Positions 18,301-27,100 of a DNA stretch of 64,000 nucleotides are shown here, piece after piece. The translations under genes were made by a program, and so were the position numbers. Each line of letters starts with the position of its first letter. The first letter of the stretch is position 1. The notes beneath the pieces are model-generated. The model saw only the letters and a program-made list of their open reading frames with translations, was not told where the DNA came from and ran no database searches. This stretch comes from Streptomyces sp. NBC_00461 (GTDB lineage Bacteria > Actinomycetota > Actinomycetes > Streptomycetales > Streptomycetaceae), in the NCBI RefSeq assembly GCF_036013935.1, contig NZ_CP107902.1, forward strand, positions 2,885,001-2,949,000, in the 5' to 3' direction.

Positions 18301-18930
18301 CTGGAGCAGCGCGTACGTCTTCCGCGCAGCCTCACTCAGGTCCTGGTACAGATCCCCCAGGAACCGGGTGTCCCAGCCCTCCGTACCGTCCTCGTTCAGC
18401 GGGTCGGTGAAGTCATGGACAAGGAAACCCCCCTCATCCCTCCCCCGCCAGAACTCGACCAACTCCCGCGCACCGTCGTGCGACAGCGGAACCTGGTACA
18501 GCGGATTATGCCGCTCATCAAAAAGCAGCCGCCCCGCCTGCCCCTGCCCCAACTCCTCGAACGCCTTCTCCAGCCACCCCCGGTACGTCGGATCCTCGTC
18601 CGATTCCACATACGCGTCGTACCGAGACTCCGCCAACTCCCGCCGGTCGCCGTCCGGCCCCGTCAGGTACGGCTCCGGGATCAGGCGGTTGTCCTCGCAG
18701 AACCGTACGAACACAGTCCCCAGCACCCACGCCACCGCGACCTGTGTGACCCGCTCGTCCAGCCACGAGGTCCACGTCGCCGCCGTACGACCCAGCTTGC
18801 GTGCCTGGTCGTACTCGGACTTCAGACGCGCGCCGACATCGCCCAGCGCCTTCACCTGTCGCCCGAGGTCGGTCTCGACCGCCTTGACCTGCTGCTTCAG
18901 GTCGTTCAACAGAGCCTTGCGGTCGATCAC
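15304..18930 (-). CDS. pglX: PglX, type 2 BREX adenine-specific DNA methyltransferase
   Basis: A 1208-residue protein of normal PglX length. Motif I is DPTCGSGHF (about residue 235) and motif IV is NPPY (VGNPPYITVKDK, about 380), as in N6-adenine methyltransferases. The C-terminal half is the probable target-recognition and spacer region. PglX modifies DNA in the Pgl phage-growth-limitation system. Its ATG overlaps the pglW stop (ATGA, 18927-18930). Base composition is uneven: both ends are typical high-GC, but about 16.1-17.75 kb (residues about 393-950) is much lower (29 of 60 bases G/C at 16801-16860), pointing to an imported target-recognition segment. A run of seven G on the coding strand (16756-16762) is a possible phase-variation site, as reported for S. 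coelicolor pglX. The frame is intact here. Confidence 0.95.
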   Translation of the reverse strand: MIDRKALLNDLKQQVKAVETDLGRQVKALGDVGARLKSEYDQARKLGRTAATWTSWLDERVTQVAVAWVLGTVFVRFCEDNRLIPEPYLTGPDGDRRELAESRYDAYVESDEDPTYRGWLEKAFEELGQGQAGRLLFDERHNPLYQVPLSHDGARELVEFWRGRDEGGFLVHDFTDPLNEDGTEGWDTRFLGDLYQDLSEAARKTYALLQTPEFVEEFILDRTMNPAVREFGYEELKMIDPTCGSGHFVLGAFRRLVRLWGEGQPGRDAHERVRAALDSVHGVDINPFAVAVARFRLLVAAMAAGEVRTLAEAAKYEWPIHLAVGDSLIKARRSQQGNLFGGVDEDLADELAEFKYATEDVHLHPEILRPGRYHVVVGNPPYITVKDKTLNELYREMYPACSGKYALSVPFAQRFFELAKRGDATGHGYGMVGQITANSFMKREFGTKLIEQYFGHAVELTEVIDTSGAYIPGHGTPTVILVGRQRGGDGRSPVIRTVRSVQGEPSVPGNAEDGLVWQAIVAQIDMPGSVSQWVSVDDLARGKYFGRQPWILADGGLEMVERLDEACATKLSSLTSRLGVFGMTNADDIMLTTRAAWVRRGAEESFGKDLVLGDELRDWVRDGDTYSFFPYTEDLMLRELPHASQAYKWLWPARTTMGNRATFSKGTYFTDGRRWYEWHQTTPSPGAHDWTINFAFVATHNHFVLDRGGKVFKQSSPVIKLPKGGSEEGYLQLLGLLNSSAAGFWLRQVSQPKAGGGNGRGMQDEAWEERYEFTGTKLERFPVPAECPAALATALDNLAQHLAVNSPAALVADGAPTARALREARAKWESTRARMLALQEELDWQVYFLYDLYPEDLRVSDNSDDPDIPELALGERSFEIVLARQVRRGEQETAWFARHGSTPITEIPSHWPAEYREVVQKRINAIESSRAISAVERPEYKRRWAAEGWDAMQEKALRSWLLDRMENRNFWFDENGQSIILTLARLTEALSRDEDFVSVAKLYAPRKELAKVVAELITDEHVPFLPALRYKPSGLKKRADWEEVWDLQRKEDAAPDEPAKRKIRDSIPVPPKYTSADFLRVSYWKARGKLDVPKERFISYGQTNAATPELYGWAGWDHREQAQALATYFTNTALSTEEITPFLAGLLELQPWLSQWHNEFDMLYSGSPADFFAGYRQQKQGEHGLTDDDLRNWQPPAATRGRRVAVKK

Positions 18931-21900
18931 TTGACGTCTCCCTCGACACCACTGGCACCAGCACTAGCCACAACCTCGCCGGACCCGCGATGGGCGTTGC
19001 CCACCCACGTGTCCGGAAGCTGAATCCACTCGCCCAGGCCGGCCTGGTACGGCACGGCCACCTGCCCGAGCCGGGGCTCGCGCGAGGGATCGCTCTGCGG
19101 GACCAGGAGCCACAGTCCCCGCCCGCCCCGCCGGGCCGCCGACGCCAGCCGGTCCAGGACGCCCATCGCGTCGTAGCGCGCGAACACCCCGGCCTCCGTC
19201 AGCAGCACAGGACCGGCGGGACCAACAGGGCCGGCCCCGCCCCCGCCCCCGTTGCCCAGCAGCTCCGTGATCCGGGGCTCCACCGCACCCCACGCCGTCC
19301 GCACGTACTCCGCGAACCGCACCGCACCCTTCGAACCCGGCTCGGCGGCGTCCGCCTTGAGCAGGGTCTCCCAGGTGGGCTTGGTGCCCGGCGTGACCTG
19401 CGCGTGCAGGGCCTCCAGGAACAGCTCGGTCACCGACACCGCATCCGTGCCCAGCCGCCCGGCACCCAATTCCCGCAGCGCGTCCCGCACCAGCTGCTGC
19501 CGTACGGTCAGCACCCGGTACCCGTCCCGGCGGGCCGACGCGAGCAGCCGTTCCTCCGCGCGTACCGCGCCCGCGAGCTGCGGGTCGTCGGCGTACCGGG
19601 TCACCGCACCCGTACGCGTCGACTGGCGCCACGCACCCGTCGTCAGATAGCTCGACGCGTCGTCCACCCGCGTCGGCAAGTAGCGCAGCACGCCCTCGCG
19701 TTCGTGCATGCTGAGCGACAGTTCGAAGCCGGCGTCGCGCAGCGCCTTGGTGAGCGGGCCGCCCGTCGGCAGTTCGTGGTGTGTGCCGCCACGCCCGTCG
19801 GGGACGACCATCTCCGGGAAGCGAGCACGGACCCGCTCGTGCACGGCCTCGCCGGTCAGCCCCGGCTGCTGTCCCTCCGGCATACCCGGGATCCAGCGGA
19901 CGAGCCCCGCCTGTGTGAGGCGCAACGCCCTGACCAGCGACAGGTCCCGCGAGTAGATCTCCAGGCGCGGTGTGGCGGCGGCGTTCACGGATGCGGCAGC
20001 CGCCAGCTCCACCATGCGCCGCTCGTCCCAGTCCACCGCGCCCGGTGGCACCGTCAGCGCGCCCAGTTCGGCCAGGACGGTCGCCGCCGTCGGCAGGGTG
20101 TCCAGCTTGGCGAGGCGGTCGGCCGTCTTGCCGAGGCGGGTCGCGTACTCCAGCAGGCCGGGCGCGGTCGGGGTGTCCGGGCCGTCGTTCTCCCGTACAT
20201 CGAGGGCGAGCAGGCCGGCGCCCAGGGACTCGTCCGTCGCCTTGCGGTTCGGCTGGTGCTGGAACTCGGCTTCCTGCGGCAGCAGTTGCTCGCCCTCGAC
20301 CACGGCCCGTACGGCCGCCAGCGCCATCGCCCGCCGCTGCTCGCGCCCCGCGAGATGCGTGCCGCGCCGGACCGCCAAGGCATCCGCGATCTCCACCGCC
20401 GAAGCGACCCGTCCCATGCTCGCCAGGAGGTCGATGATCTCCTCGCGCAGTGCCTGGACGGCGGGCTCCGCCTTCCACCGCTTGCGCTCGTCCTTGAGCA
20501 TCTGCGGGATACGGCCGTGGCTCAGGGCGAGCGCGTCCGCGACGTCCTTCTGCTTCGGCCAGACCCCGATGTCGGGCAGCACGCCGTGCTCGTCGGGCAG
20601 GCGCAGCAACAGCCGTACCATCTCCGCCTTGTTGCGGTTGGAGCCGTTGTTGTTGACGGCGGGCACGAAGACGGTGGCGAGGGTGTCGAGGCTGACGGAG
20701 CGGAGCGTGCGGGGGGACAGCGCGCCCGCCGAGGCGCCCGTGGCGAGTTCGCCGACGAGGGCCGACTCGGCGGCGGTGAGCTGCTCCAGCTCCTCCTTGG
20801 CCTCCGCGCGGCCCTTCGGCGTCAGCGGCGAGACGGGGATCTCGCGCAGCCGCTCGCCCCACTCGCGCTGACGCTGCTGGACTTCGTTGCGGGTCTTGGC
20901 GCCGAGGCCGGGGGCGTTGACGAGCTTGCGGCGGCTGTAGTCGAGCAGTTCGCCGACCGTGGTGATGCCGAGGCCGTAGAGGAAGGACTGGGCGGCGGGC
21001 GTGAGGCCGGAGACGGTCAGCGGGGTGTCGCGGGTGACCTCGGCGGCGAGGCGGTCGCGCTGCTGCTCGGCGGTCTCCGGCTCGGCGTCCGCGATCGCCA
21101 CCGCGGCGGCGCCCTCGGCGGGTGTCCCCTCCCCTGCGGTCGCGGGGGCCGGGTGGCGTGAACGGTGGCTGGACGGGACGGTCTGGGAGGCGTCGAGGAA
21201 GACCTTCCGCCAGGCGTCCCGCATCGGCTTCAGCTCGGGGAACCGCTTGCCGGCGTCGCGGTGCAGGGCCTTCTGGAAGAAGGCGACGAGACCGTCCCGT
21301 ACGGCCGGGTCGAAGGCCTCGGCCGCGATGGTCGGGTACGGCCACTCCTTCGCGTCGGTCATACGCGGCAGGACACTGCCGTCGCCCCACTTGGGCAGCT
21401 CGCCGGAGGCCATCTGGTGCAGGGTGACGGCGACGGCGTACCGCTCGGCGTGCGAGTCGTACGAGCCGCGGGTGATGACGTCGACGAAGGGGTCGAGGTA
21501 GCCGTCGGTGCCCGCGTTGGTGCTCTTCGCCGGGTAGCCGGCGAGGGAGAAGTCGATGAGGACGAGTTCGCGGGTGCGGTTGGGGCGGATGCGGATGGCG
21601 ATGTTGTCGGGCTTGATGTCGCGGTGCCAGACGCCCTCGCCCTCCAGGAAGTCGACGGCTCCGAAGAGGTAGTCGCCGTACGCCTCCAACTGGTCCACCT
21701 GGAGGCGGCCGTTGTCGCGGAGCTGGCGGGCGACCGTCTCCTCACGGCGGCGCGGGCGGCCCCCGCCCTCGGTGCTCTGTCCGTTGTCGTCGCGCTCGTC
21801 GCCGACGTACTCCAGTGCCAGGACGGTACGGCCGCCGATGTGCAGCGGCTCGGGTTCGACGAGGCGGATGATGCCGGAGTGGGGGCGCAGGCGTCCCATG

Positions 21901-23651
21901 GCCTCGGCCTCGCGGGCGAGGATCTCGCTGCGGCTGTCGGAGAGGGCGACCTTCAGCACGGCCAGCGGGCGGGTCCTGCGGGCTTCGGCCTGCAGATCGC
22001 GGACAAGGAAAGCGCGGCTGGTGGAGCCCGTGCCGAGGCGGCGGCGGATCTCCCACCGGCCGGCGAACACGTCACCGGCGACGGCCTCCAGCGGGTCCTT
22101 GTCGGCGGTGGTCCCGTCGTCCTCGTCGGCCGGCCCCTCCGTAGCGATGGCCGCCTGGGCCGGGGCGGTGAGGGAGTCCTCGACGACCTCCAGCAGCTCC
22201 AGGAACTCGTCCACGCTGGACAGGCGCTGGCCCGGCCGGTAGGCGGTGGCGGCCTGGACCAGCTCGTCCACGTCCTCCGACAGGCCGTCCACCAGGGAGC
22301 TGGGGCGCAGGCCCTCCCCCGCCTCCAGTCGGGCCAGCAGCTCGGCCTGGCTGGCGGCCGGGGCCTTGCCGGTGACGAGGAGGTAGGTGAGGACGCCGAG
22401 CCCGTACACGTCGAGGTGGACCGGGTCGGGGTTGAGGGCGGTGAGTTCGGGGGCGAGGTAGGCGTCGGCGTCGTCGGCCAGGTGCATCGCGGACAGGGCG
22501 GTCGGCGCGAAGCGGGTCATGCCCTGGCCCTGGGAGGAGTCGCCGCTGCGCTGGGTGGCGATCTGCCAGTCGGAGATCTGGAGGTGCGGGGTGAGCCAGG
22601 CGGCCTCCTCCCCGACGGCCCGGCCCTTCCTGCCGCGCGGCCGGGGGACGACGAGCACGGAGCGGGCGGCGAGCGCCCGGTGGTGGATGCGGCTGGAGTG
22701 CGCGGAGCGCATGGTCTCGGCGAGCTGGCGGACGAGTGCCATCCGGCCGAGGATGTCCAGCTTCTCGCCGTACTGGACCAGGTACTCGTCCAGCTTCAGG
22801 GTGTCCGGGTGGTAGTCGAAGATGAGGGAGGGGCCGGCCGCGTGTCCGGAGGGGAAGTACTGCTTGAGTTCGACCACGCCCGGGTGCTTGAAACGGCCCA
22901 GCACCGCGGCTTCGCGCCGGGCGGCGTTCTCGACGGACTGGCGCAGGGAAGCGTCCGAGCCTCGCTCGCTGAGGTAGATGCGGACGCGGGCGGCCTCGGG
23001 GAGGTCGCTGTGGCGGGCGAGGTAGTCCGCCCAGGTGGGACCGGAGTCGAAGGACTTCCGCTCCAGGTCGTACGGGCCGACCTTGTACTGCGCGTCGCTC
23101 TTGCGGATGCCGATGTTCTTGAGGGCCGCCTCGATCTCGCGCGAGCCGATCGCGGTGATACGGCGCCGCTCGTCGCGCGGGGGCTGCCCCAGCATCTCGA
23201 CGAGCTGGTGGACGGTGTAGACGCCGTTCTGGTCGTGGGCGGGCAGCCGTACGCGGAGGCTGTTGTCCGTGAAGCAGACGGCCTCTGCGACCCAGACCCG
23301 CTTGTTGCCGGGCAGCGCAAGCAGGCCGGCGAGTTCCTTGGCCTTGCGGTTGACCAGGTGCAGCGGGTTGCCGTGCGTACGGCGGCGGCCGCCGGGTGTG
23401 GTCTGCACCCAGGTGCCGTTCTCGGACGTGACCGAGCCGTGCCAGTCCTTCAGCTCGATCATGCAGACGCCGCCGGGAGTGACGACCAGGAGGTCGACTT
23501 CCCGGACGTGACCGGTGTTCGCGGTGAAGGTGAAGTTCGACCAGGCACGCCAGGGGTCGGAGTCCGGCAGCTGCTCCCGGATCGCCTCCAGGCCGCGGCG
23601 TTCGTGATCGAACTCGGACTCGGTGACCGTGACCCACCGGCCTTCCCGCAT
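18927..23651 (-). CDS. pglW: PglW, type 2 BREX NERD/Ser-Thr protein kinase
   Basis: A 1574-residue multidomain protein. It starts with a NERD nuclease-related domain (residues about 10-130, VDLLVVTPGGVCMIELKDWHG). A first kinase-like domain (about 200-490) lacks catalytic residues: HRA replaces HRD near 323 and DWQ replaces DFG near 360. A second kinase domain (about 530-850) has a Gly loop LGTGSTSRAF, Lys in LAVLKVAL, HRDIKPDN (about 675) and DFS in place of DFG (about 699). Next is a helix-hairpin-helix region (about 877-935, PGLGAKTRNEVQQ) and a large alpha-helical C-terminal half. PglW is the kinase required for Pgl resistance. It heads the pglWX operon, is coupled to pglX by ATGA, and is divergent from the helicase-PLD gene. 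Confidence 0.95.
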   Translation of the reverse strand: MREGRWVTVTESEFDHERRGLEAIREQLPDSDPWRAWSNFTFTANTGHVREVDLLVVTPGGVCMIELKDWHGSVTSENGTWVQTTPGGRRRTHGNPLHLVNRKAKELAGLLALPGNKRVWVAEAVCFTDNSLRVRLPAHDQNGVYTVHQLVEMLGQPPRDERRRITAIGSREIEAALKNIGIRKSDAQYKVGPYDLERKSFDSGPTWADYLARHSDLPEAARVRIYLSERGSDASLRQSVENAARREAAVLGRFKHPGVVELKQYFPSGHAAGPSLIFDYHPDTLKLDEYLVQYGEKLDILGRMALVRQLAETMRSAHSSRIHHRALAARSVLVVPRPRGRKGRAVGEEAAWLTPHLQISDWQIATQRSGDSSQGQGMTRFAPTALSAMHLADDADAYLAPELTALNPDPVHLDVYGLGVLTYLLVTGKAPAASQAELLARLEAGEGLRPSSLVDGLSEDVDELVQAATAYRPGQRLSSVDEFLELLEVVEDSLTAPAQAAIATEGPADEDDGTTADKDPLEAVAGDVFAGRWEIRRRLGTGSTSRAFLVRDLQAEARRTRPLAVLKVALSDSRSEILAREAEAMGRLRPHSGIIRLVEPEPLHIGGRTVLALEYVGDERDDNGQSTEGGGRPRRREETVARQLRDNGRLQVDQLEAYGDYLFGAVDFLEGEGVWHRDIKPDNIAIRIRPNRTRELVLIDFSLAGYPAKSTNAGTDGYLDPFVDVITRGSYDSHAERYAVAVTLHQMASGELPKWGDGSVLPRMTDAKEWPYPTIAAEAFDPAVRDGLVAFFQKALHRDAGKRFPELKPMRDAWRKVFLDASQTVPSSHRSRHPAPATAGEGTPAEGAAAVAIADAEPETAEQQRDRLAAEVTRDTPLTVSGLTPAAQSFLYGLGITTVGELLDYSRRKLVNAPGLGAKTRNEVQQRQREWGERLREIPVSPLTPKGRAEAKEELEQLTAAESALVGELATGASAGALSPRTLRSVSLDTLATVFVPAVNNNGSNRNKAEMVRLLLRLPDEHGVLPDIGVWPKQKDVADALALSHGRIPQMLKDERKRWKAEPAVQALREEIIDLLASMGRVASAVEIADALAVRRGTHLAGREQRRAMALAAVRAVVEGEQLLPQEAEFQHQPNRKATDESLGAGLLALDVRENDGPDTPTAPGLLEYATRLGKTADRLAKLDTLPTAATVLAELGALTVPPGAVDWDERRMVELAAAASVNAAATPRLEIYSRDLSLVRALRLTQAGLVRWIPGMPEGQQPGLTGEAVHERVRARFPEMVVPDGRGGTHHELPTGGPLTKALRDAGFELSLSMHEREGVLRYLPTRVDDASSYLTTGAWRQSTRTGAVTRYADDPQLAGAVRAEERLLASARRDGYRVLTVRQQLVRDALRELGAGRLGTDAVSVTELFLEALHAQVTPGTKPTWETLLKADAAEPGSKGAVRFAEYVRTAWGAVEPRITELLGNGGGGGAGPVGPAGPVLLTEAGVFARYDAMGVLDRLASAARRGGRGLWLLVPQSDPSREPRLGQVAVPYQAGLGEWIQLPDTWVGNAHRGSGEVVASAGASGVEGDVK

Positions 23652-23944
23652 GCCTGTTCCCCGCTCCTCGTGCCTTCAGCGGCCGCCGTTCCCCATGGTC
23701 AGCCCCTCGATAATGATCCTAGTGGCCGCCTGTGGCTTGAGAAGGGGTGGTGAAGAAACGGGACCATGGGACATGCGGCCCGCAGGACCGGCCCGGTCCG
23801 CGTCGCGCAAAGGAGCGGCGAGAGGCCCCGTGAACGGGCCGTACCCGTACGCACCCGCAGCGCGAAGAAGAGACCGAAGGTGAACTCACACTCCCCGCCC
23901 GCCCCGCAGCAGCCGGGTTCCGACGCTCCGGGCTCCTGATCCGC

Positions 23945-24020
23945 GGCGAACAGATCGTCGCGGAGCTCGCCACCTACGCGGTGCTGCATGGGCCACGTCC
24001 CAGAACTCGACTTCCACCGG
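23945..24020 (+). pseudogene. Frameshifted remnant of a HATPase (anti-sigma-type) gene
   Basis: The plus strand encodes EQIVAELATYAVLHG, then after a one-base shift HVPELDFH. Together these match the N-box region of the intact protein at 14790 (LITAELTANAVRHGHVPGRDFH). An extra G near 23990 breaks the frame, and neither the start nor the G-box is present. It is the second remnant of this gene type in the window. Confidence 0.55.
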
Positions 24021-24100
24021 TGAGGAGGGTGTTCTCCCCGCCCGGCAGCGCTGACCGGAAACACGTTCGCCCCACCTCGGGGTACATAGGCTCGCTCTTC

Positions 24101-24123
24101 CGTGTGCCCTGGTCCGGCACACG
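24101..24123 (+). promoter_or_regulatory. Hairpin/operator just upstream of the helicase gene
   Basis: CGTGTGCC (24101-24108) and GGCACACG (24116-24123) form a perfect 8-bp inverted repeat with a 7-base spacer. It lies 36 bases before the chosen ATG and touches an alternative ATG at 24126. It could be an operator or a leader hairpin; with start 24126 it would fold over the initiation region. Confidence 0.45.
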
Positions 24124-24158
24124 TCATGACGATGAAGCCGATCACCTCGGGGGTGGAG

Positions 24159-27100
24159 ATGGCACAGGAATCGATCCGTCCGTATCCGGTGGGTGAGCTG
24201 CTGGCAGCGGTCCGGCTGGAGGTCACCGCCGAGCTGCGCAGCGACGGCAAGGACGAGCAGAAGGTGGCCCTGTCGAAGGGCCGCCGTACCTCGCACTCCG
24301 AGGCGCGGCACGAGTACCTGTTCCAGTGCCGCAAGTGGCAGGACGGCCTCGACGGCAAGCCCGTGCTGGTCCGGCCATCCCGCTCCACCGGTGACTGGGC
24401 GCCGGCCGAGGCCAAGCGGCTTCCGGACGGCGGTGTGCGCCTGACCACCGCCGTGGACCTGGGCGACTCGCCCGCGAACGTGCAGATACGCGAGGACGAC
24501 GCAGCCGGATGGCGCACGCTCGCCGAACGCCTGGAAGCAGTGGGACAGCCGGAACACCCTGTGCGTGTGGAGAGTGCCGGGTGGATGGTCGGCCGGGGCA
24601 GCCCGCGGCTCGGCAGCGACCGCTCGATGGCCCGGTGGGTGGCCGACTGGGCGTCCTTGCAGCTCAATTCCGGACAACGTCAGGCGGTCTCCCAGGCTCT
24701 CGCCAGCGAGGTCACCTTCCTGTGGGGGCCGCCCGGCACCGGCAAGACCGATGTCGTCGGACACATCATCGAGGGAAGTTACCGACAGGACCTCACGGTT
24801 CTCTTCCTGGCGCCCACCAAGGTCGCCGTCGACCAGGCCCTGGAACGCGTCTGCGACCTTCTCTCCGCGGAGACCGGCTTCCCCGACGGGCTCGTGCAGC
24901 GCGCCGGAGACATCACGGTCCCGTCGCTGCGGGACAGGTACGGCGAGCAGGTGGATCCCGACCGGATCGCCGCGCGGCTCTCCGCGACGCTGGACGCCGC
25001 ACTCACCGAACGCGCCGCCGCCCTGCGCACCGCTCAGGCGGGCATCGCCGCGCACGACAAGGTGGGCGTCGTCCGTGCCGATCTCGCGACGGCCCAACAG
25101 CAGTACACGCAGTCCACGCAGAGCCGCGACGCGGCGAACTCAGCCCAGGCCTGCGCCCGCAGGGAGATCGCCGAGCAGACCGCCCTGATCGAGAAGGTCG
25201 GCGCTCCACGCGGCCTGTTCGCCGACCGGAAGCAGAAGCAGCTGGACGACGCACGAGTAGCCGTCACCGGAGCCCGTACCCGCCTGGAGTCGATCGCGTC
25301 GAACCTCGCCGCTGCCGAACGTGCCGGGCGGCATGCCATGGCGGAAGTGACCCGGCTGCGGTCCGTCCTGTCGGCCGAGGAGACAAGGGTGTCCGGCCTG
25401 CCGAGCCGGGCATCGCTGGTGTCGCAGGCCGACAGGCTGCAACAGGAGATCAACACGCTGGAAGAGCAGCGGCGGGCGATCAAGGACACGGTCCGTTCGA
25501 AGTGTCGGGTCCTCGGTGCGACCGTCGCCAAGGCCGTCCAGTCGCACAAGCTGCTCGACCGGGTCGACGTGGTCGTCATCGACGAGGCGGGGATGGTCGA
25601 TCTTCCCTCCGCCTGGTACGCGGCAGGTCTCGCCGGGAAGCGGGTCGTCGTGGCGGGCGACTTCCGCCAGCTTCCGGCGGTGACCAAGGGCAGCGGCGAC
25701 CGCAAGGCGACGCCGGAGGAACGCGACCACGCCCTGCAGTGGTGCGCGCGGGACGTCTTCCACGCGGCGGGCCTGGTCGGGGAGGCCGGATCCGTCCGGC
25801 CGGACAATCGGCTCGTGGCGCTGAACACCCAGTACCGGATGCGCGGTCCGATCTGCGATGTGGTCAACACCGTCGCCTATCCGGACGCGCCCTTGTCCAC
25901 AGGACGGGCGGACGGCTCTCGCATTCCGTTCAACCCGCTGGTCGACGCGCCCGTGATCCTCATCGACACGTCGAAGCAGCGGATCGCCGGGCGCGACCAC
26001 CTCACCAACACGGTGCACGAGGCGGCCGTCCACGAACTCGTGCGCGGTCTGCAGTACGAGGGCGTCCTGCCCGGCCGCAAGGCGGAGGACGTACCCGCGG
26101 GGGAGCAGGCCACGGACCGGCTGGCGGTGATCGCCCCGTACCGCGCGCAGGTGCAGGCCCTCAAGAACAGCCTGTCGTACCGTTTCGGGACGTCGTACGA
26201 AGGTCTCGTGGACACCGTCCACCGGTTCCAGGGGAGCCAGCGACCGATCGTCGTCCTCGACACCACGGCCGGATCCGGCAGGTCGCCCGGGTACTTCTTC
26301 AGCGGCAGCGGCCTGTCCTCGCACACCTGCCGGCTCCTCAACGTCGCACTGAGCCGGGCGCAGGACCACCTCGTCGTCCTTGCGGACGTCGAGCACCTGC
26401 GTGAGCACCTGCCCGTCGGCAGCGAGGCGCTGCGCATGCTCGATCACCTGGAGGCGAACGCGCAGTGCATGTCCGTGGACCAGCTCATCCCGGTCCGTGA
26501 CGCGGCCCAGCTGTCGGCCCTGTCCGACGAGGAGCTGGCCCGGCCTGCGTTCTTCCCCGCGGACGAGGTGCCCGCGGCCGTTCAGTGGGACATCGCGAGG
26601 ACCACTCGCACGATCGAGTTGTACTCACCCTTCCTCGATCGCCAGCCGGTCCGCACCTGGTCGGCCCATCTTGCGAAGCGGGTGGTGGACGGCGTTCAGG
26701 TGACGGTCAGGACCCGGGACCCGCAGGAGCAGACGACCGATACGGCGGCTGCACGTGTTCGGGAACTGGTCGACGAACTGCTTTCGGTGGGCTGCCGGGT
26801 CGAGTTCCGCGAGCGGATGCACGAGAAGGTGCTGATCCTTGACGGGAGTGTGCTGTGGCACGGCTCGCTCAATCTGCTGGCCAACAAGGGCCCCACCGAC
26901 CTGATGATGCGGCTCACGGACCCGGTGGCGTGCGAGCGGGTGGGGCGGGTCATCGAGCGTGCCCGCAAGGAGAGGGCCGCGTGGAACCCGCGGACGACAG
27001 GCGCGGACAAGGCGGGCGGAGCGGGCCGTTCCGACGGAGAACGCCTCTATCTGGAGGTCCCCTACGCGGACAAGGACGAGGCGAAGAAGCGGCTCGGCGC

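Larger units (their letters stand above)
23652..24158. promoter_or_regulatory. Divergent intergenic region between pglW and the helicase gene
   Basis: About 507 bases. They contain a frameshifted remnant of an anti-sigma-type ATPase gene (23945-24020) and a strong hairpin near the helicase start (24101-24123). Promoters for pglWX (left) and the helicase (right) must lie here, making co-regulation possible. No intact gene is seen. Confidence 0.4.

Noticed and set aside
21165-23753. 862-codon frame opposite pglW
   Set aside because: Valine/glycine-rich composition typical of antisense frames; no motif recognised.
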